A stretch of DNA of 64,000 bases from Saccharomonospora viridis DSM 43017 (GTDB lineage Bacteria; Actinomycetota; Actinomycetes; Mycobacteriales; Pseudonocardiaceae), in contig NC_013159.1 of assembly GCF_000023865.1 (NCBI RefSeq), forward strand, positions 1,514,001 to 1,578,000. The letters are read 5' to 3'. Every line of letters starts with the position of its first letter. Position 1 is the first letter of the stretch. Made by a program: the position numbers and the translations under genes. This document shows, piece by piece, positions 20,979 to 29,383 of this stretch. The notes beneath the pieces were generated by a model that did no database searches, was not told the DNA's origin, and saw only the letters and a list, made by a program, of their open reading frames with translations.

Positions 20979-21325
20979 GGTCGTTACCCTTCTGCTCCCT
21001 TCCGGCCGATGTCGGCCGTGTCTCTTCGTGAGACGCATTCCGACGTCGATTCGCTCACCGCAAGACCGAACATCACCCGTTTGTGTGCGTCGTGTCGTTG
21101 GGCTTCGGTACATCCTGCTCGGACCGATGAGCGAAAGGACAGACAAGTCGCGCGAATGTTGCAGCAGACACGCGGCCTGTTGGGATCGTTTGTGGACTTC
21201 GCTCGCTCTCTTCCGCGGTGACCACCTGCGGAAACAGTGGTTGGGTCGGGTCTGTTCCCTGAAGAAGGGGACCCCGCCTTTCGGGGGTCGATCAGGGTCC
21301 GCTACAGTGGTTCCCACATCGAGAG
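20979..21325. promoter_or_regulatory. Upstream region of ssgB with two small hairpins
   Basis: No gene is seen in this 347-base stretch. On the ssgB leader side are the palindrome GGCCGA-TG-TCGGCC (21004-21017) and the hairpin GTCTC-TTCGT-GAGAC (21020-21034). The right end holds a TACAGT box (21303-21308) about 18 bases before the divergent tRNA-Val. Confidence 0.45.
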
Positions 21326-21397
21326 GGGCGATTAGCTCAGCGGGAGAGCGCTTCGTTCACACCGAAGAGGTCACTGGTTCGATCCCAGTATCGCCCA
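21326..21397 (+). tRNA. tRNA-Val (anticodon CAC)
   Basis: Acceptor arms GGGCGAT/ATCGCCC, anticodon stem CTTCG/CGAAG with loop TTCACAC (anticodon CAC), T-loop TTCGATC, discriminator A and encoded CCA at 21398-21400. Outside the anticodon arm and acceptor tips it is almost identical to the minus-strand tRNA-Val(GAC) 1.1 kb away. Confidence 0.97.
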
Positions 21398-21400
21398 CCA

Positions 21401-21912
21401 CGACATTCAGTTGTTTTTCGTTGTCGGGGCCCGGTTTTCGCCGGGTCCTCCTCCATGTTCCCGTGGCCATTTGTTCCAACCAGCCACGATGGGGCACACA
21501 CCCGGCCCGAGTGAACGCGGTAGTCGTGCTGTGCCGCCGTTCTCGCGGCGTGGCCTGCTGTTGTTGTGCGGTCGGGCAACCCGGCGGTTGCGATTCCTCC
21601 CACCAAGGAGGTGTCCGTCCGCCCACCGGGACGAGCAATGTCCCGTCCCGATGTTTTCTCCACGAACCCCGAGGGTAACCGTCATCCGGTGCTGTAGAAG
21701 CCCCCTCTGGAGCACGCTTCTTTTCAGGGTAGCGGCCGCCTTGGCGAGTGTGGCGCCCCTGTAACCGCGGCCACGATGTGCCCGGTGTCACAGTCTGTGT
21801 GATCGTGCTGCATGTTGATCCGCGCATTCACCGCGCGCCCCGGGGCAGCAGCGATGAATCCGAGGATTAGCATCGGGTCCTGCAGTCAGTCCATGTCCCA
21901 AGGGAGTTCCCC
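21401..21912. other. Gene-free region between tRNA-Val and thrS
   Basis: About 510 bases without a supported gene. It starts with a G:U-containing hairpin (21426-21449) that may end the tRNA transcript, and ends with a TAGCAT box (21868-21873) that could be the thrS -10. No T-box leader or other riboswitch is recognisable. Confidence 0.5.
21426..21449 (+). terminator. Possible terminator after tRNA-Val(CAC)
   Basis: GGGGCCCGG (21426-21434) pairs with CCGGGTCCT (21441-21449) using G:U pairs, with TTTTCG in the loop. It lies 26 bases after the tRNA. No T-run follows, so support is moderate. Confidence 0.45.
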
Positions 21913-23991
21913 GTGTCACAGTCGTCGTCCGCCGCAGCCTCGTCCGCCCCACGCGTGTTGGTGCGAGCAGGCACTACGGCGGGTGCCGCGGTGCGTGAGG
22001 CGGGTTATCCGAGCAAGGGCGCTGAGGCGATCGTCGTCGTCCGTGATCCCGAGGGGACCCTGCGTGACCTCGCGTGGGTGCCGGACGTCAACGTCGAGGT
22101 GGAGCCGGTGGCGGCCAACAGCGAGGACGGGCGCAGTGTGATCCGTCACTCCGCCGCGCACGTGCTCGCCCAGGCCGTCCAGCAGCAGTTCCCCGAAGCC
22201 AAGCTGGGTATCGGACCGCCGATCAAGGACGGCTTCTACTACGACTTCGCCGTCGACCGCCCCTTCACTCCGGAGGATCTGCAGGCGCTGGAGAAGCGTA
22301 TGAAGCAGATCATCAAGGGGGCGCAGCAGTTCTCCCGTCGCGTCGTCGAGTCGGTGGAGGCGGCGAAGGAGGAACTGGCCGACGAGCCGTTCAAGCTCGA
22401 ACTGGTGGACCTCAAGTCCGAGCAGGGTGCCGACGCGGTCGACACTTCCGAGGTCATGGAGGTCGGCGCCGGTGAACTGACCATCTACGACAACCTGGAC
22501 CCGCGCACCAAGGAACGGGTGTGGAGCGACCTGTGCCGGGGTCCGCACGTGCCGACCACCAAGTACATCCCCGCGTTCAAGCTCACCCGGGTGGCGGCCG
22601 CGTACTGGCGTGGGGATGAGAGGAACCCACAGCTGCAACGTATCTACGGCACGGCGTGGGAGTCGCAGGAGGCGCAGGACGCCTACCTGGAGATGCTGGC
22701 CGAGGCCGAACGGCGCGACCACCGTAAGTTGGGTGCGGAACTGGACCTGTTCTCCTTCCCCGAGGAGATCGGGTCGGGGCTACCCGTGTTCCACCCCAAG
22801 GGTGGTGTGGTGCGCAAGGTGCTGGAGGACTACTCACGGCGGCGGCACGAGGAGGCCGGGTACGAGTTCGTCAACACGCCACACATCACCAAGGCGCAGT
22901 TGTTCGAGACCTCCGGGCACCTGCACTGGTACCGCGAGGGCATGTACCCCGGCATGCATCTGGACGCCGAGTACAACGACGACGGCACCGTGCGTAAGCC
23001 CGGCCAGGACTACTTCCTGAAGCCGATGAACTGCCCCATGCACAACCTCATCTACCGGTCGCGTGGGCGCAGCTACCGTGAGTTGCCGTTGCGGTTGTTC
23101 GAGTTCGGCACCGTGTACCGCTACGAGAAGTCCGGAGTCGTGCACGGTCTCACGCGGGCGAGGGGCTTCACGCAGGACGACGCGCACATCTACTGCACCG
23201 TCGACCAGATGCACGACGAGATCAAGTCGCTGCTGCAGTTCGTGCTCGACCTGCTGCGTGACTACGGTCTCGACGACTTCTACCTCGAACTGTCCACACG
23301 CGATCCGGAGAAATCCATCGGCAGCGACGAGGACTGGGAGCGCGCCACCGACGCGCTGCGTTCGGCCGCGGAGGCCAGTGGACTGGACCTCGTGCTCGAC
23401 CCGGGCGGTGCGGCGTTCTACGCGCCCAAGATCAGCGTCCAGGCCAAGGACGCCATCGGCCGCAGCTGGCAGATGTCGACCATCCAGGTCGACCTCATGG
23501 AGCCGGAGCTGTTCGGTCTGGAGTACCAGGCCAGTGACGGATCGAAGCAGCAGCCGGTGATGATCCACCGGGCGTTGTTCGGGTCCATCGAGCGGTTCTT
23601 CGGTGTGCTCACCGAGCACTACGCGGGTGCTTTCCCGGCCTGGTTGGCCCCGGTGCAGGTGGTGGGCATCCCGATCGCCGACGCCCACGTCGAACACCTG
23701 CGTGGTGTCGAGAAGGCGTTGCGTGACCGGGGAATCCGGGTCGAACTGGACACCAGCGACGACCGGATGCAGAAGAAGATCCGCACCCACACCACGCAGA
23801 AGGTGCCGTTCCTGTTGCTGGCAGGCGGTAGGGACGTGGAGGCGGGCGCCGTGTCGTTCCGGTTCCGTGACGGCAGCCAGATCAACGGCGTTCCCGTGGC
23901 GACGGCTGTCGACGCCGTGGTCGACTGGGTGACACGCCGTGAGAACGCGTCTCCGACCGCGGAGAACATGGGGGCGTTCGTTGGTCGGTGA
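21913..23991 (+). CDS. thrS: Threonine--tRNA ligase
   Basis: A 692-residue class II synthetase: N-terminal TGS-like region, editing-type second domain ([11 protein letters not shown] and the HH motif region), catalytic core with MNCPMHN (zinc cysteine), [22 protein letters not shown] (motif 2, given in part), and a C-terminal anticodon-binding domain from about residue 575. The GTG start follows an AAGGGAG binding site. ThrS-HIT-pgsA-acyltransferase-pimA is the order known from Mycobacterium tuberculosis (Rv2614c-Rv2610c); here it is interrupted after the HIT gene. Confidence 0.96.
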   Translation: MSQSSSAAASSAPRVLVRAGTTAGAAVREAGYPSKGAEAIVVVRDPEGTLRDLAWVPDVNVEVEPVAANSEDGRSVIRHSAAHVLAQAVQQQFPEAKLGIGPPIKDGFYYDFAVDRPFTPEDLQALEKRMKQIIKGAQQFSRRVVESVEAAKEELADEPFKLELVDLKSEQGADAVDTSEVMEVGAGELTIYDNLDPRTKERVWSDLCRGPHVPTTKYIPAFKLTRVAAAYWRGDERNPQLQRIYGTAWESQEAQDAYLEMLAEAERRDHRKLGAELDLFSFPEEIGSGLPVFHPKGGVVRKVLEDYSRRRHEEAGYEFVNTPHITKAQLFETSGHLHWYREGMYPGMHLDAEYNDDGTVRKPGQDYFLKPMNCPMHNLIYRSRGRSYRELPLRLFEFGTVYRYEKSGVVHGLTRARGFTQDDAHIYCTVDQMHDEIKSLLQFVLDLLRDYGLDDFYLELSTRDPEKSIGSDEDWERATDALRSAAEASGLDLVLDPGGAAFYAPKISVQAKDAIGRSWQMSTIQVDLMEPELFGLEYQASDGSKQQPVMIHRALFGSIERFFGVLTEHYAGAFPAWLAPVQVVGIPIADAHVEHLRGVEKALRDRGIRVELDTSDDRMQKKIRTHTTQKVPFLLLAGGRDVEAGAVSFRFRDGSQINGVPVATAVDAVVDWVTRRENASPTAENMGAFVGR

Positions 23992-24547
23992 CGGCGAGCG
24001 CGGTGACGACCGGGAACGCGAGTTCGTCGAACAAGCCGGTGTCGGGGTCCCCGACCCACTGCAACGGTTGTGGACCCCGCATCGGCTCGCCTACATCCAG
24101 GGGGAGAACAAACCCGAAGGGGACGGTCCCGCCGGGTGTCCGTTCTGTCGTCTCATCGACATGGACGATGAGGCTGCGTTGATCCTGTCCCGGGGTGAGA
24201 CCGTCTACGCGGTGTTGAACCTCTATCCGTACAACCCCGGGCATTTGATGGTGGTGCCGTATCGGCACGTGGCCGACTACACCGACCTCACGAGGGAGGA
24301 GACGGTGGAGTTGGCCGAGTTCACCCAACACGCGATGCGTGTGATCAGAAGGGTCTCCGACGCCCACGGTTTCAACATCGGCTTGAACCAGGGAGTCGCC
24401 GCGGGGGCGGGAATCGCCGCCCACCTGCACCAACACGTGGTGCCGAGGTGGGGCGGCGACTCCAACTTCATGCCGGTCATCGGGCACACGAAAGTGCTTC
24501 CGCAGTTGCTCGGGCAGACCCGGCAGCTGCTCGCGGACGCCTGGTGA
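23981..24547 (+). CDS. HIT domain protein (Ap4A phosphorylase-like)
   Basis: A histidine-triad hydrolase or transferase of about 188 residues. The HxHxH motif is visible as [12 protein letters not shown], and the N-terminal part has CPFC, typical of the actinobacterial group containing Rv2613c, a diadenosine tetraphosphate phosphorylase. The start is uncertain: TTG 23981 overlaps the thrS end by 11 bases; GTG 23939 in the same frame would overlap more. No ATG or GTG lies between them and the conserved region. Confidence 0.85.
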   Translation: MVGDGERGDDREREFVEQAGVGVPDPLQRLWTPHRLAYIQGENKPEGDGPAGCPFCRLIDMDDEAALILSRGETVYAVLNLYPYNPGHLMVVPYRHVADYTDLTREETVELAEFTQHAMRVIRRVSDAHGFNIGLNQGVAAGAGIAAHLHQHVVPRWGGDSNFMPVIGHTKVLPQLLGQTRQLLADAW

Positions 24548-24549
24548 GG

Positions 24550-24574
24550 GCCGGGGATTTCGTGCGCCCCCGGC
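24550..24574. terminator. Possible bidirectional terminator between HIT gene and yceI
   Basis: GCCGGGG (24550-24556) and CCCCGGC (24568-24574) form a 7-base stem around an AT-richer loop, in the 46-base gap between two convergent genes. Position fits a shared terminator, but the stem is short and no T-run is present. Confidence 0.4.
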
Positions 24575-24593
24575 TCGGTCCTTCGAGGCCGAC

Positions 24594-25142
24594 TCAGTTC
24601 TGGCGGAGAGCCTCGATGTCGAGTTCGATCGTGATCTTCTCGCCGACGACGGCGGACGGGACGTTCTCGCCCACGCCGAAGTCGCTGCGGTTGATCTCGG
24701 TGCGGGCCGACACGCCGAGCACCTTGCTGCCCTCGGCCTGGCCGTCACCGAAGCCGCCCAGCTCCGCGGTGAGGGTCACCGGCTTGGTGACGCCGTGCAG
24801 CGTGAGTTCACCGTCGATGAGGTAGTCGTCGCCGTCGGCGCGGATGCCGGTGGAGCGGAAGCTCAGGGTCGGGTGGTTCTCGACGTCCAGGAAGTCGGCG
24901 CCACGGACGTGCTCGTCGCGCTGTTCGTTGGAGGTGTCGATGCTCGCGGCCTTGATGGTGGCCGTCACGGAGGAGTCGAGGATGTTCTCGGCGGTCGTGA
25001 TCTCACCCTCGACCTCGGTGAACTTGCCGCGGACCTTGGACACGCCGAGGTGGCGCACGCTGAAGCTCACGCTGGAGTGCACCGGGTCGATGGCCCAGGT
25101 GCCGGTCAGATAGCCGGGAACAGCGGTCGTGGTGCTCGTCAT
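24594..25142 (-). CDS. YceI-like family protein
   Basis: A 182-residue lipocalin-like protein of the YceI family, whose members bind polyisoprenoids in the periplasm or cytoplasm. Characteristic pieces are WAIDPVHSSVSFSVRHLGVSK and DFLDVENHPTLSFRS (given in part). There is no signal peptide, so it is predicted cytoplasmic. The ATG has a strong GGGAGG binding site. It is transcribed divergently from a MarR gene and shares a regulatory region with two TTGA-N4-TCAA sites. Confidence 0.9.
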   Translation of the reverse strand: MTSTTTAVPGYLTGTWAIDPVHSSVSFSVRHLGVSKVRGKFTEVEGEITTAENILDSSVTATIKAASIDTSNEQRDEHVRGADFLDVENHPTLSFRSTGIRADGDDYLIDGELTLHGVTKPVTLTAELGGFGDGQAEGSKVLGVSARTEINRSDFGVGENVPSAVVGEKITIELDIEALRQN

Positions 25143-25202
25143 GAATCCTCCCTGAAGCTGTGAAGTCTGGGGATGGAGCCTCGGATTGGCCCCTTGGATA
25201 CG

Positions 25203-25232
25203 AGGTTAAGAGACCGATGATTGAGCTCTCAA
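25203..25232 (-). promoter_or_regulatory. Predicted promoter of yceI
   Basis: On the minus strand TTGAGA (25232-25227) and TAACCT (25208-25203) are separated by 18 bases, a good sigma-70-type pair. The -35 box is inside the first TTGA-N4-TCAA palindrome. Confidence 0.55.
25221..25232. promoter_or_regulatory. Candidate MarR operator, site 1
   Basis: TTGAGCTCTCAA has the TTGA-N4-TCAA symmetry typical of MarR family operators. It overlaps the predicted -35 box of yceI. Confidence 0.6.
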
Positions 25233-25262
25233 CCATATCTGGTGAGAGATGCGTAACACTGA

Positions 25263-25274
25263 TTGAGCGTTCAA
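25263..25274. promoter_or_regulatory. Candidate MarR operator, site 2
   Basis: TTGAGCGTTCAA repeats the TTGA-N4-TCAA symmetry exactly 42 bases (four helical turns) from site 1, 32 bases before the marR ATG and in its likely -35 area. Confidence 0.6.
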
Positions 25275-25306
25275 CTATGCCATTGTGTGGCGGCTACCAT
25301 GGGGCT

Positions 25307-25855
25307 ATGTCCACACCTCGATGGCTCACAGAGAAGGAGCAGCGCGTCTGGCGTGACTTCTCGGCCGCCATCGACATGCTCCGGGGGCATATCGAAGCCC
25401 AGCTCCAGCGGGACGCGGGTATGCCCACCACCTACTACGCCGTCCTCGTGGCCTTGTCGGAGGCGCCCGGCCACGTACTGCGGATGAGCGATCTCGCCAC
25501 GGCCACCCGGTCGTCGCGCAGCAGGCTTTCGCATGCGGTCGCGCGGATGGAGGCCAAGGGCTGGATCCGCCGAACCGCCTGTCCCACGGACAAGCGAGGC
25601 GCATTCGCCCACCTCACCGAGGCCGGCCTGGAGGCGATCCGTGCGGCGGCCCCGGGGCACGTCGAAGCCGTGCGAGAAGGACTGTTCGACGTCCTCACCC
25701 CCGAACAGGTCCGGCAGCTGGGAGCGATCAGCGCTGCGATCATCGACCGGTTGACCCCGGAGTGCGCGAAGGCGGCGGACAGCGCGGAAGGCGCGTCGGA
25801 AGCCCCGGACGGTCCGGTCGATGCCGGTGACTCTCCCTCGGTGGAACCGGTTTGA
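25307..25855 (+). CDS. MarR family transcriptional regulator
   Basis: A 182-residue winged-helix protein: RMSDLATATRSSRSRLSHAV is the recognition region and TDKRGAFAHLTEAG forms the wing. The last 30 residues are a D/P/E-rich tail absent from most MarR proteins. ATG 25307 is chosen because homologous sequence begins there and a TACCAT -10 box (25295-25300) would start the transcript at or near the ATG, i.e. leaderless. It probably represses itself and yceI through the two palindromes; the ligand is unknown. Confidence 0.88.
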   Translation: MSTPRWLTEKEQRVWRDFSAAIDMLRGHIEAQLQRDAGMPTTYYAVLVALSEAPGHVLRMSDLATATRSSRSRLSHAVARMEAKGWIRRTACPTDKRGAFAHLTEAGLEAIRAAAPGHVEAVREGLFDVLTPEQVRQLGAISAAIIDRLTPECAKAADSAEGASEAPDGPVDAGDSPSVEPV

Positions 25856-25969
25856 CCTGTCGCGGGTGACACGCTGGGGAGGGGCACAGAGCGTCCACGA
25901 CGCGATTGCTCGATAGGGTTTGTCATGCCGAGTCGATCCGAACTCGTCAGTCAGCACCCGTAGGATGAG

Positions 25970-26584
25970 ATGCTCAACATCTTCGCCCGCGCTTCCGTGT
26001 CTCGCGTCACCGACCCGCTCGGTGCCGCGTTGGTACGCGCCGGTCTGACTCCGAACGCGATGACCGTCATCGGCACCGTGGGTGCCATCGGTGGAGCGCT
26101 TGTGTTCTTCCCCACCGACATGCTGCTCGTCGGCACGTTCGTGGTGTGGGGCTTCGTGATGCTGGACCTCCTCGACGGTGCGATGGCGCGGGTCCAGGGG
26201 AGTACCCCGTTCGGGGCCGTGCTCGACGCCACGTGTGACCGTCTCGTCGACGGCGCGTTGTTCGCCGCCATCGCCTGGTGGGGGTTCGTCGTCGTCGACA
26301 ATCCACGCATCGGCGTGGCCGCACTGTTGTGTCTCGTTCTCGCGCAGGTCATCTCCTACGTCAAGGCCCGGGCGGAGGCGTCCGGATTCGGGGACGTCGC
26401 CAACGGCGGGCTCATCGAACGCGCGGAACGGTTGATCATCACGCTCGTCGGCACCGGCTTGACGGGACTGGGACTGCCGTACGCGGTCGAGGTGTCCCAA
26501 TGGCTGCTGGCCGGGCTCTCGGTGGTCACCTTGGCGCAACGGATCACGGCGGTGGCGAAGGCGGCGGGAAAGGCGCGGCTGTGA
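25970..26584 (+). CDS. pgsA: Phosphatidylinositol phosphate synthase (CDP-alcohol phosphatidyltransferase)
   Basis: A 204-residue membrane enzyme that joins CDP-diacylglycerol to inositol 1-phosphate, the first step toward phosphatidylinositol and PIMs. The CDP-AP motif is complete: D66-x2-D69-G-x2-AR-x7-G-x3-D86-x3-D90. Several hydrophobic segments follow. The stop overlaps the acyltransferase start as GTGA, and the order pgsA-acyltransferase-pimA fixes the PI-phosphate role over phosphatidylglycerol synthesis. Confidence 0.93.
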   Translation: MLNIFARASVSRVTDPLGAALVRAGLTPNAMTVIGTVGAIGGALVFFPTDMLLVGTFVVWGFVMLDLLDGAMARVQGSTPFGAVLDATCDRLVDGALFAAIAWWGFVVVDNPRIGVAALLCLVLAQVISYVKARAEASGFGDVANGGLIERAERLIITLVGTGLTGLGLPYAVEVSQWLLAGLSVVTLAQRITAVAKAAGKARL

Positions 26585-27504
26585 GCAGGCAGCGGCTCGT
26601 GGAATGGGGCTACGCCACGGGGTGGTTCATGGTGCCGAAGCTGCCCCGGTCACTGGTCAGCACGATGTTCGCGATAGGCGCCGACATCGCCGCCCGCCGT
26701 AACCGCGGCGGAGCCATCCGGTTGCGGCGGAACCTCGCCAGAGTGGTCCCGCAGGCGGGACCGGTGGAGCTCGACGATCTCACCCGGCGTGCCATGCGTT
26801 CGTACGCGCGGTACTGGCAGGAGGCGTTCTGCCTGCCGTCCATGGACGTCGACGAGGTGTGCAGCCGCGTCGACGTCACCGGCATCGAGTACCTCGACGC
26901 CGCGCTGGAAGAGGGGAACGGCGCGGTACTGGCGCTCCCGCACACCGGCAACTGGGACGTCGCGGGTGTGTGGCTGGTCGCGCATTTCGGCAACTTCACC
27001 ACGGTGGTGGAGCGGTTACAGCCCGAATCGCTGTACGAGCGTTTCGTCGCCTATCGCGAGTCGCTCGGCTTCGAGGTGGTACCCGCCGACGGGAGCGTGT
27101 CGTTCCGTGCGCTGCTGCGTCGACTGCGAGAGAACAAGGTGGTGTGCCTTGTCGGCGACCGCGACCTGAACGGCTCGGGTGTGCCCGTGACGTTCTTCGG
27201 GGAGAGGGCTCGGTTCCCCGCCGGGCCTGCCCGACTGGCGCTCAGCACGGGTGCCGCCCTGTTGCCCGTGGGCTCCTGGTTCACCGATGGCGGATGGGGG
27301 ATCAGGGTTCATCCGCGGATCCGGGTCAGCAGTCGTGAGGAGATCCCCGCCGCCACCCAGGCGCTCGCCGACATCTTCGCCGGTGACATCGCCGCCCATC
27401 CCACCGATTGGCACATGCTGCAGCCGTTCTGGCTCACCGACAGGGAGGGAGCCGACGTCGACGTCACCAAGGACATCGACGTGGACCAACGGAGGGCGTC
27501 ATGA
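26581..27504 (+). CDS. patA: Phosphatidylinositol mannoside acyltransferase
   Basis: A 307-residue HtrB/LpxL-type acyltransferase. The catalytic HX4D motif is H121-T-G-N-W-D126. It is expected to add an acyl chain to the mannose of PIM on the cytoplasmic face of the membrane, as mycobacterial PatA (Rv2611c) does. Starts and stops overlap with pgsA and pimA, so the three are made together. Confidence 0.9.
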   Translation: MSRQRLVEWGYATGWFMVPKLPRSLVSTMFAIGADIAARRNRGGAIRLRRNLARVVPQAGPVELDDLTRRAMRSYARYWQEAFCLPSMDVDEVCSRVDVTGIEYLDAALEEGNGAVLALPHTGNWDVAGVWLVAHFGNFTTVVERLQPESLYERFVAYRESLGFEVVPADGSVSFRALLRRLRENKVVCLVGDRDLNGSGVPVTFFGERARFPAGPARLALSTGAALLPVGSWFTDGGWGIRVHPRIRVSSREEIPAATQALADIFAGDIAAHPTDWHMLQPFWLTDREGADVDVTKDIDVDQRRAS

Positions 27505-28646
27505 GGGTCGGCATCGTGTGTCCGTACTCGTTCGACGTCCCCGGCGGAGTGCAAGGGCACGTGGTGGATCTCGCCAAGGCGTTGCGGGCGCTCGGGCACA
27601 CCGTGTCGGTGCTCGCGCCCGGGGACGAGGATTCCACCCACCTACCCGGATTCGTGCAGCCGGCGGGGCGGTCGCTCGGCATCCCGTACAACGGGTCGGT
27701 GGCCCGACTGCAGTTCGGGCCGGTCTCCTACGCGCGGGTGCGGCGATGGCTGCGCGAGCACGACTTCGACGTGTTGCACCTGCACGAGCCCACGGCCCCG
27801 AGCCTGTCGTTGCTCGCGTTGACGGTCGCGGAAGGCCCCATCGTCGCGACCTTCCACACTTCGACGCCGCGTTCTCGCACGTTGGCGGCGTTCGAACCGG
27901 TGCTGCGCCCGCTGTTGGAGAAGGTCACCGCACGGATCGCCGTGTCGGCGCTGGCCCGCCGGGTCCAGGTGGAGCACCTCGGCGGCGACGCCGTCGAGAT
28001 CCCCAACGGTGTGGACACGGCGTTCTTCGCCGATGCCGAACCCTTGGACGGTTATCCCCGGCAGGGCGGCACGATCGGGTTCGTCGGCCGTTACACCGAG
28101 CCCCGTAAGGGCATGGGCGTACTCTTGGACGCGCTGCGACTGCTGGCACCCGAATTGCCGTCGCTGCGGCTGCTCGTCGTCGGCAGGGGAGAGGTCGAGA
28201 CGCTGCACCGGCAAGCCGGGCCAGAACTGGTGCCCCGGCTCGACGTGCTCGGTCAGGTGGACGACGAGACCAAGGCGCGGGTGCTGCGCAGTGTCGACGT
28301 CTACTGCGCGCCCAATCTGGGGGGAGAGAGTTTCGGGATGATCCTCACCGAGGCGATGGCGGCGGGGACACCCGTCGTGGCCAGTGCCCTCGACTCGTTC
28401 CGGCGGGTGCTCGACGACGGTCGGGCCGGGGTGCTCGTACCCACCGGCGACGCCGAGGCGCTCGCGGCGGCGTTGCGGGAGCTGCTCGCCGATCCGGTGC
28501 GGCGGGCGCGGCTGTCGGAGGCCGCCAGCCGGCGGGTCACCAGATACGACTGGGGCACCGTGGTGCGGCAGGTGCTTCGGGTGTACGAGACGGCGATCGC
28601 GGCCGATCCCCGTAAGGTCGCCGCTGACGTCGCCATGGCGCGATGA
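27501..28646 (+). CDS. pimA: Phosphatidyl-myo-inositol mannosyltransferase PimA
   Basis: A 381-residue GT4 glycosyltransferase with the PimA N-terminus MRVGIVCPYSFDVPGGVQGH, a central IPNGVDT, and the C-terminal donor-binding EX7E region (GESFGMILTEAMAAG). It transfers mannose from GDP-mannose to the inositol 2-position of phosphatidylinositol. ATG overlaps the acyltransferase stop (ATGA). Confidence 0.94.
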   Translation: MRVGIVCPYSFDVPGGVQGHVVDLAKALRALGHTVSVLAPGDEDSTHLPGFVQPAGRSLGIPYNGSVARLQFGPVSYARVRRWLREHDFDVLHLHEPTAPSLSLLALTVAEGPIVATFHTSTPRSRTLAAFEPVLRPLLEKVTARIAVSALARRVQVEHLGGDAVEIPNGVDTAFFADAEPLDGYPRQGGTIGFVGRYTEPRKGMGVLLDALRLLAPELPSLRLLVVGRGEVETLHRQAGPELVPRLDVLGQVDDETKARVLRSVDVYCAPNLGGESFGMILTEAMAAGTPVVASALDSFRRVLDDGRAGVLVPTGDAEALAAALRELLADPVRRARLSEAASRRVTRYDWGTVVRQVLRVYETAIAADPRKVAADVAMAR

Positions 28647-29155
28647 CCACTCCACTGATCCTGCTGGCGCTCGTCGTGGCGTTGGTGGTGGCGTTCGGAC
28701 TCTGGTTGGTGGCCACGGCGAACCGGTTGGACCGGTTGCACGTGCGTATGGACGCCGGGTGGGCCGCCCTCGACGCGGCGCTCGCCCGCAGGTCCGTGGT
28801 GGCCCGGACGGTGGCGGCGAGTGCGCTGCCACCCCGAGAGGCAAAGGTGCTGCGTGCTGCGGCCGATGCGGCCGAGTCCGCGCCGAGGGCGGAGCGTGAA
28901 CTGGCGGAGAACGAGCTGACCCGGCGGCTCGCCCGGGTCGATCGGTCCCGGTTGCCCGCCGGCCTCGCCGAGGAACTCGCCGACGCCGAACAGCGCGTGG
29001 TGATCGCCCGCCGGGTCTACAACGACGCGGTGCGGGACACGTTGGCGTTACGGCGCCGACGGCGGGTGCGGTATTTCCGCCTGGCGGGAACGGCCCCCCG
29101 TCCGGAGTACTTCGAGATCGCCGAACCGGATCTGGCGGTTCCCAGCGAAGGCTGA
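28643..29155 (+). CDS. Membrane-anchored LemA-like helical protein
   Basis: A 170-residue protein with one N-terminal hydrophobic segment (about 4-25) followed by predicted long helices of LemA type (LDRLHVRMDAGWAALDAAL, ARRVYNDAVRDT) and a short basic end with FRLAGTAPRPEYFEI. In mycobacteria the gene in this position (Rv2609c) carries a further NUDIX domain; no NUDIX box is present here. Coupled to pimA by ATGA overlap, suggesting a membrane or envelope role. Confidence 0.7.
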   Translation: MTTPLILLALVVALVVAFGLWLVATANRLDRLHVRMDAGWAALDAALARRSVVARTVAASALPPREAKVLRAAADAAESAPRAERELAENELTRRLARVDRSRLPAGLAEELADAEQRVVIARRVYNDAVRDTLALRRRRRVRYFRLAGTAPRPEYFEIAEPDLAVPSEG

Positions 29156-29279
29156 GCCTCGGACGTGGACCGGGGCTTCGCTCGTCTCGACACAGCGTCG
29201 GAACACACAGGGTCGGATGGGCGTCCCGTAAGCGTCGAGTGAGTGGCGAACGGCGGTGTCCGCGGGACTGGATCGGAAA

Positions 29280-29324
29280 GTGGCCTGCTGAAATAGGCGC
29301 GCAATGGCCCTTTCGGCAGGCCAC
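29280..29324. promoter_or_regulatory. Inverted repeat upstream of pdxS
   Basis: Fourteen-base arms at 29280-29293 (GTGGCCTGCTGAAA) and 29311-29324 (TTTCGGCAGGCCAC) differ by one base and are 17 bases apart. A TACGCT -10-like box follows at 29333-29338, so the right arm covers the -35 position. The left edge reads AAAGTGGCCT (29277-29286), which resembles the half-site reported, as I recall, for the pdx regulator PdxR of Corynebacterium. Confidence 0.5.
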
Positions 29325-29383
29325 GTTCGGCATACGCTGGAACCGTCGGTCCAGTTTCCAGTTTCTGTGTGAAAGGCTTTGCC

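Noticed and set aside
21401-21912. Possible T-box leader or riboswitch before thrS
   Set aside because: No T-box core sequence or anti-terminator fold could be recognised; only small unrelated hairpins are present.
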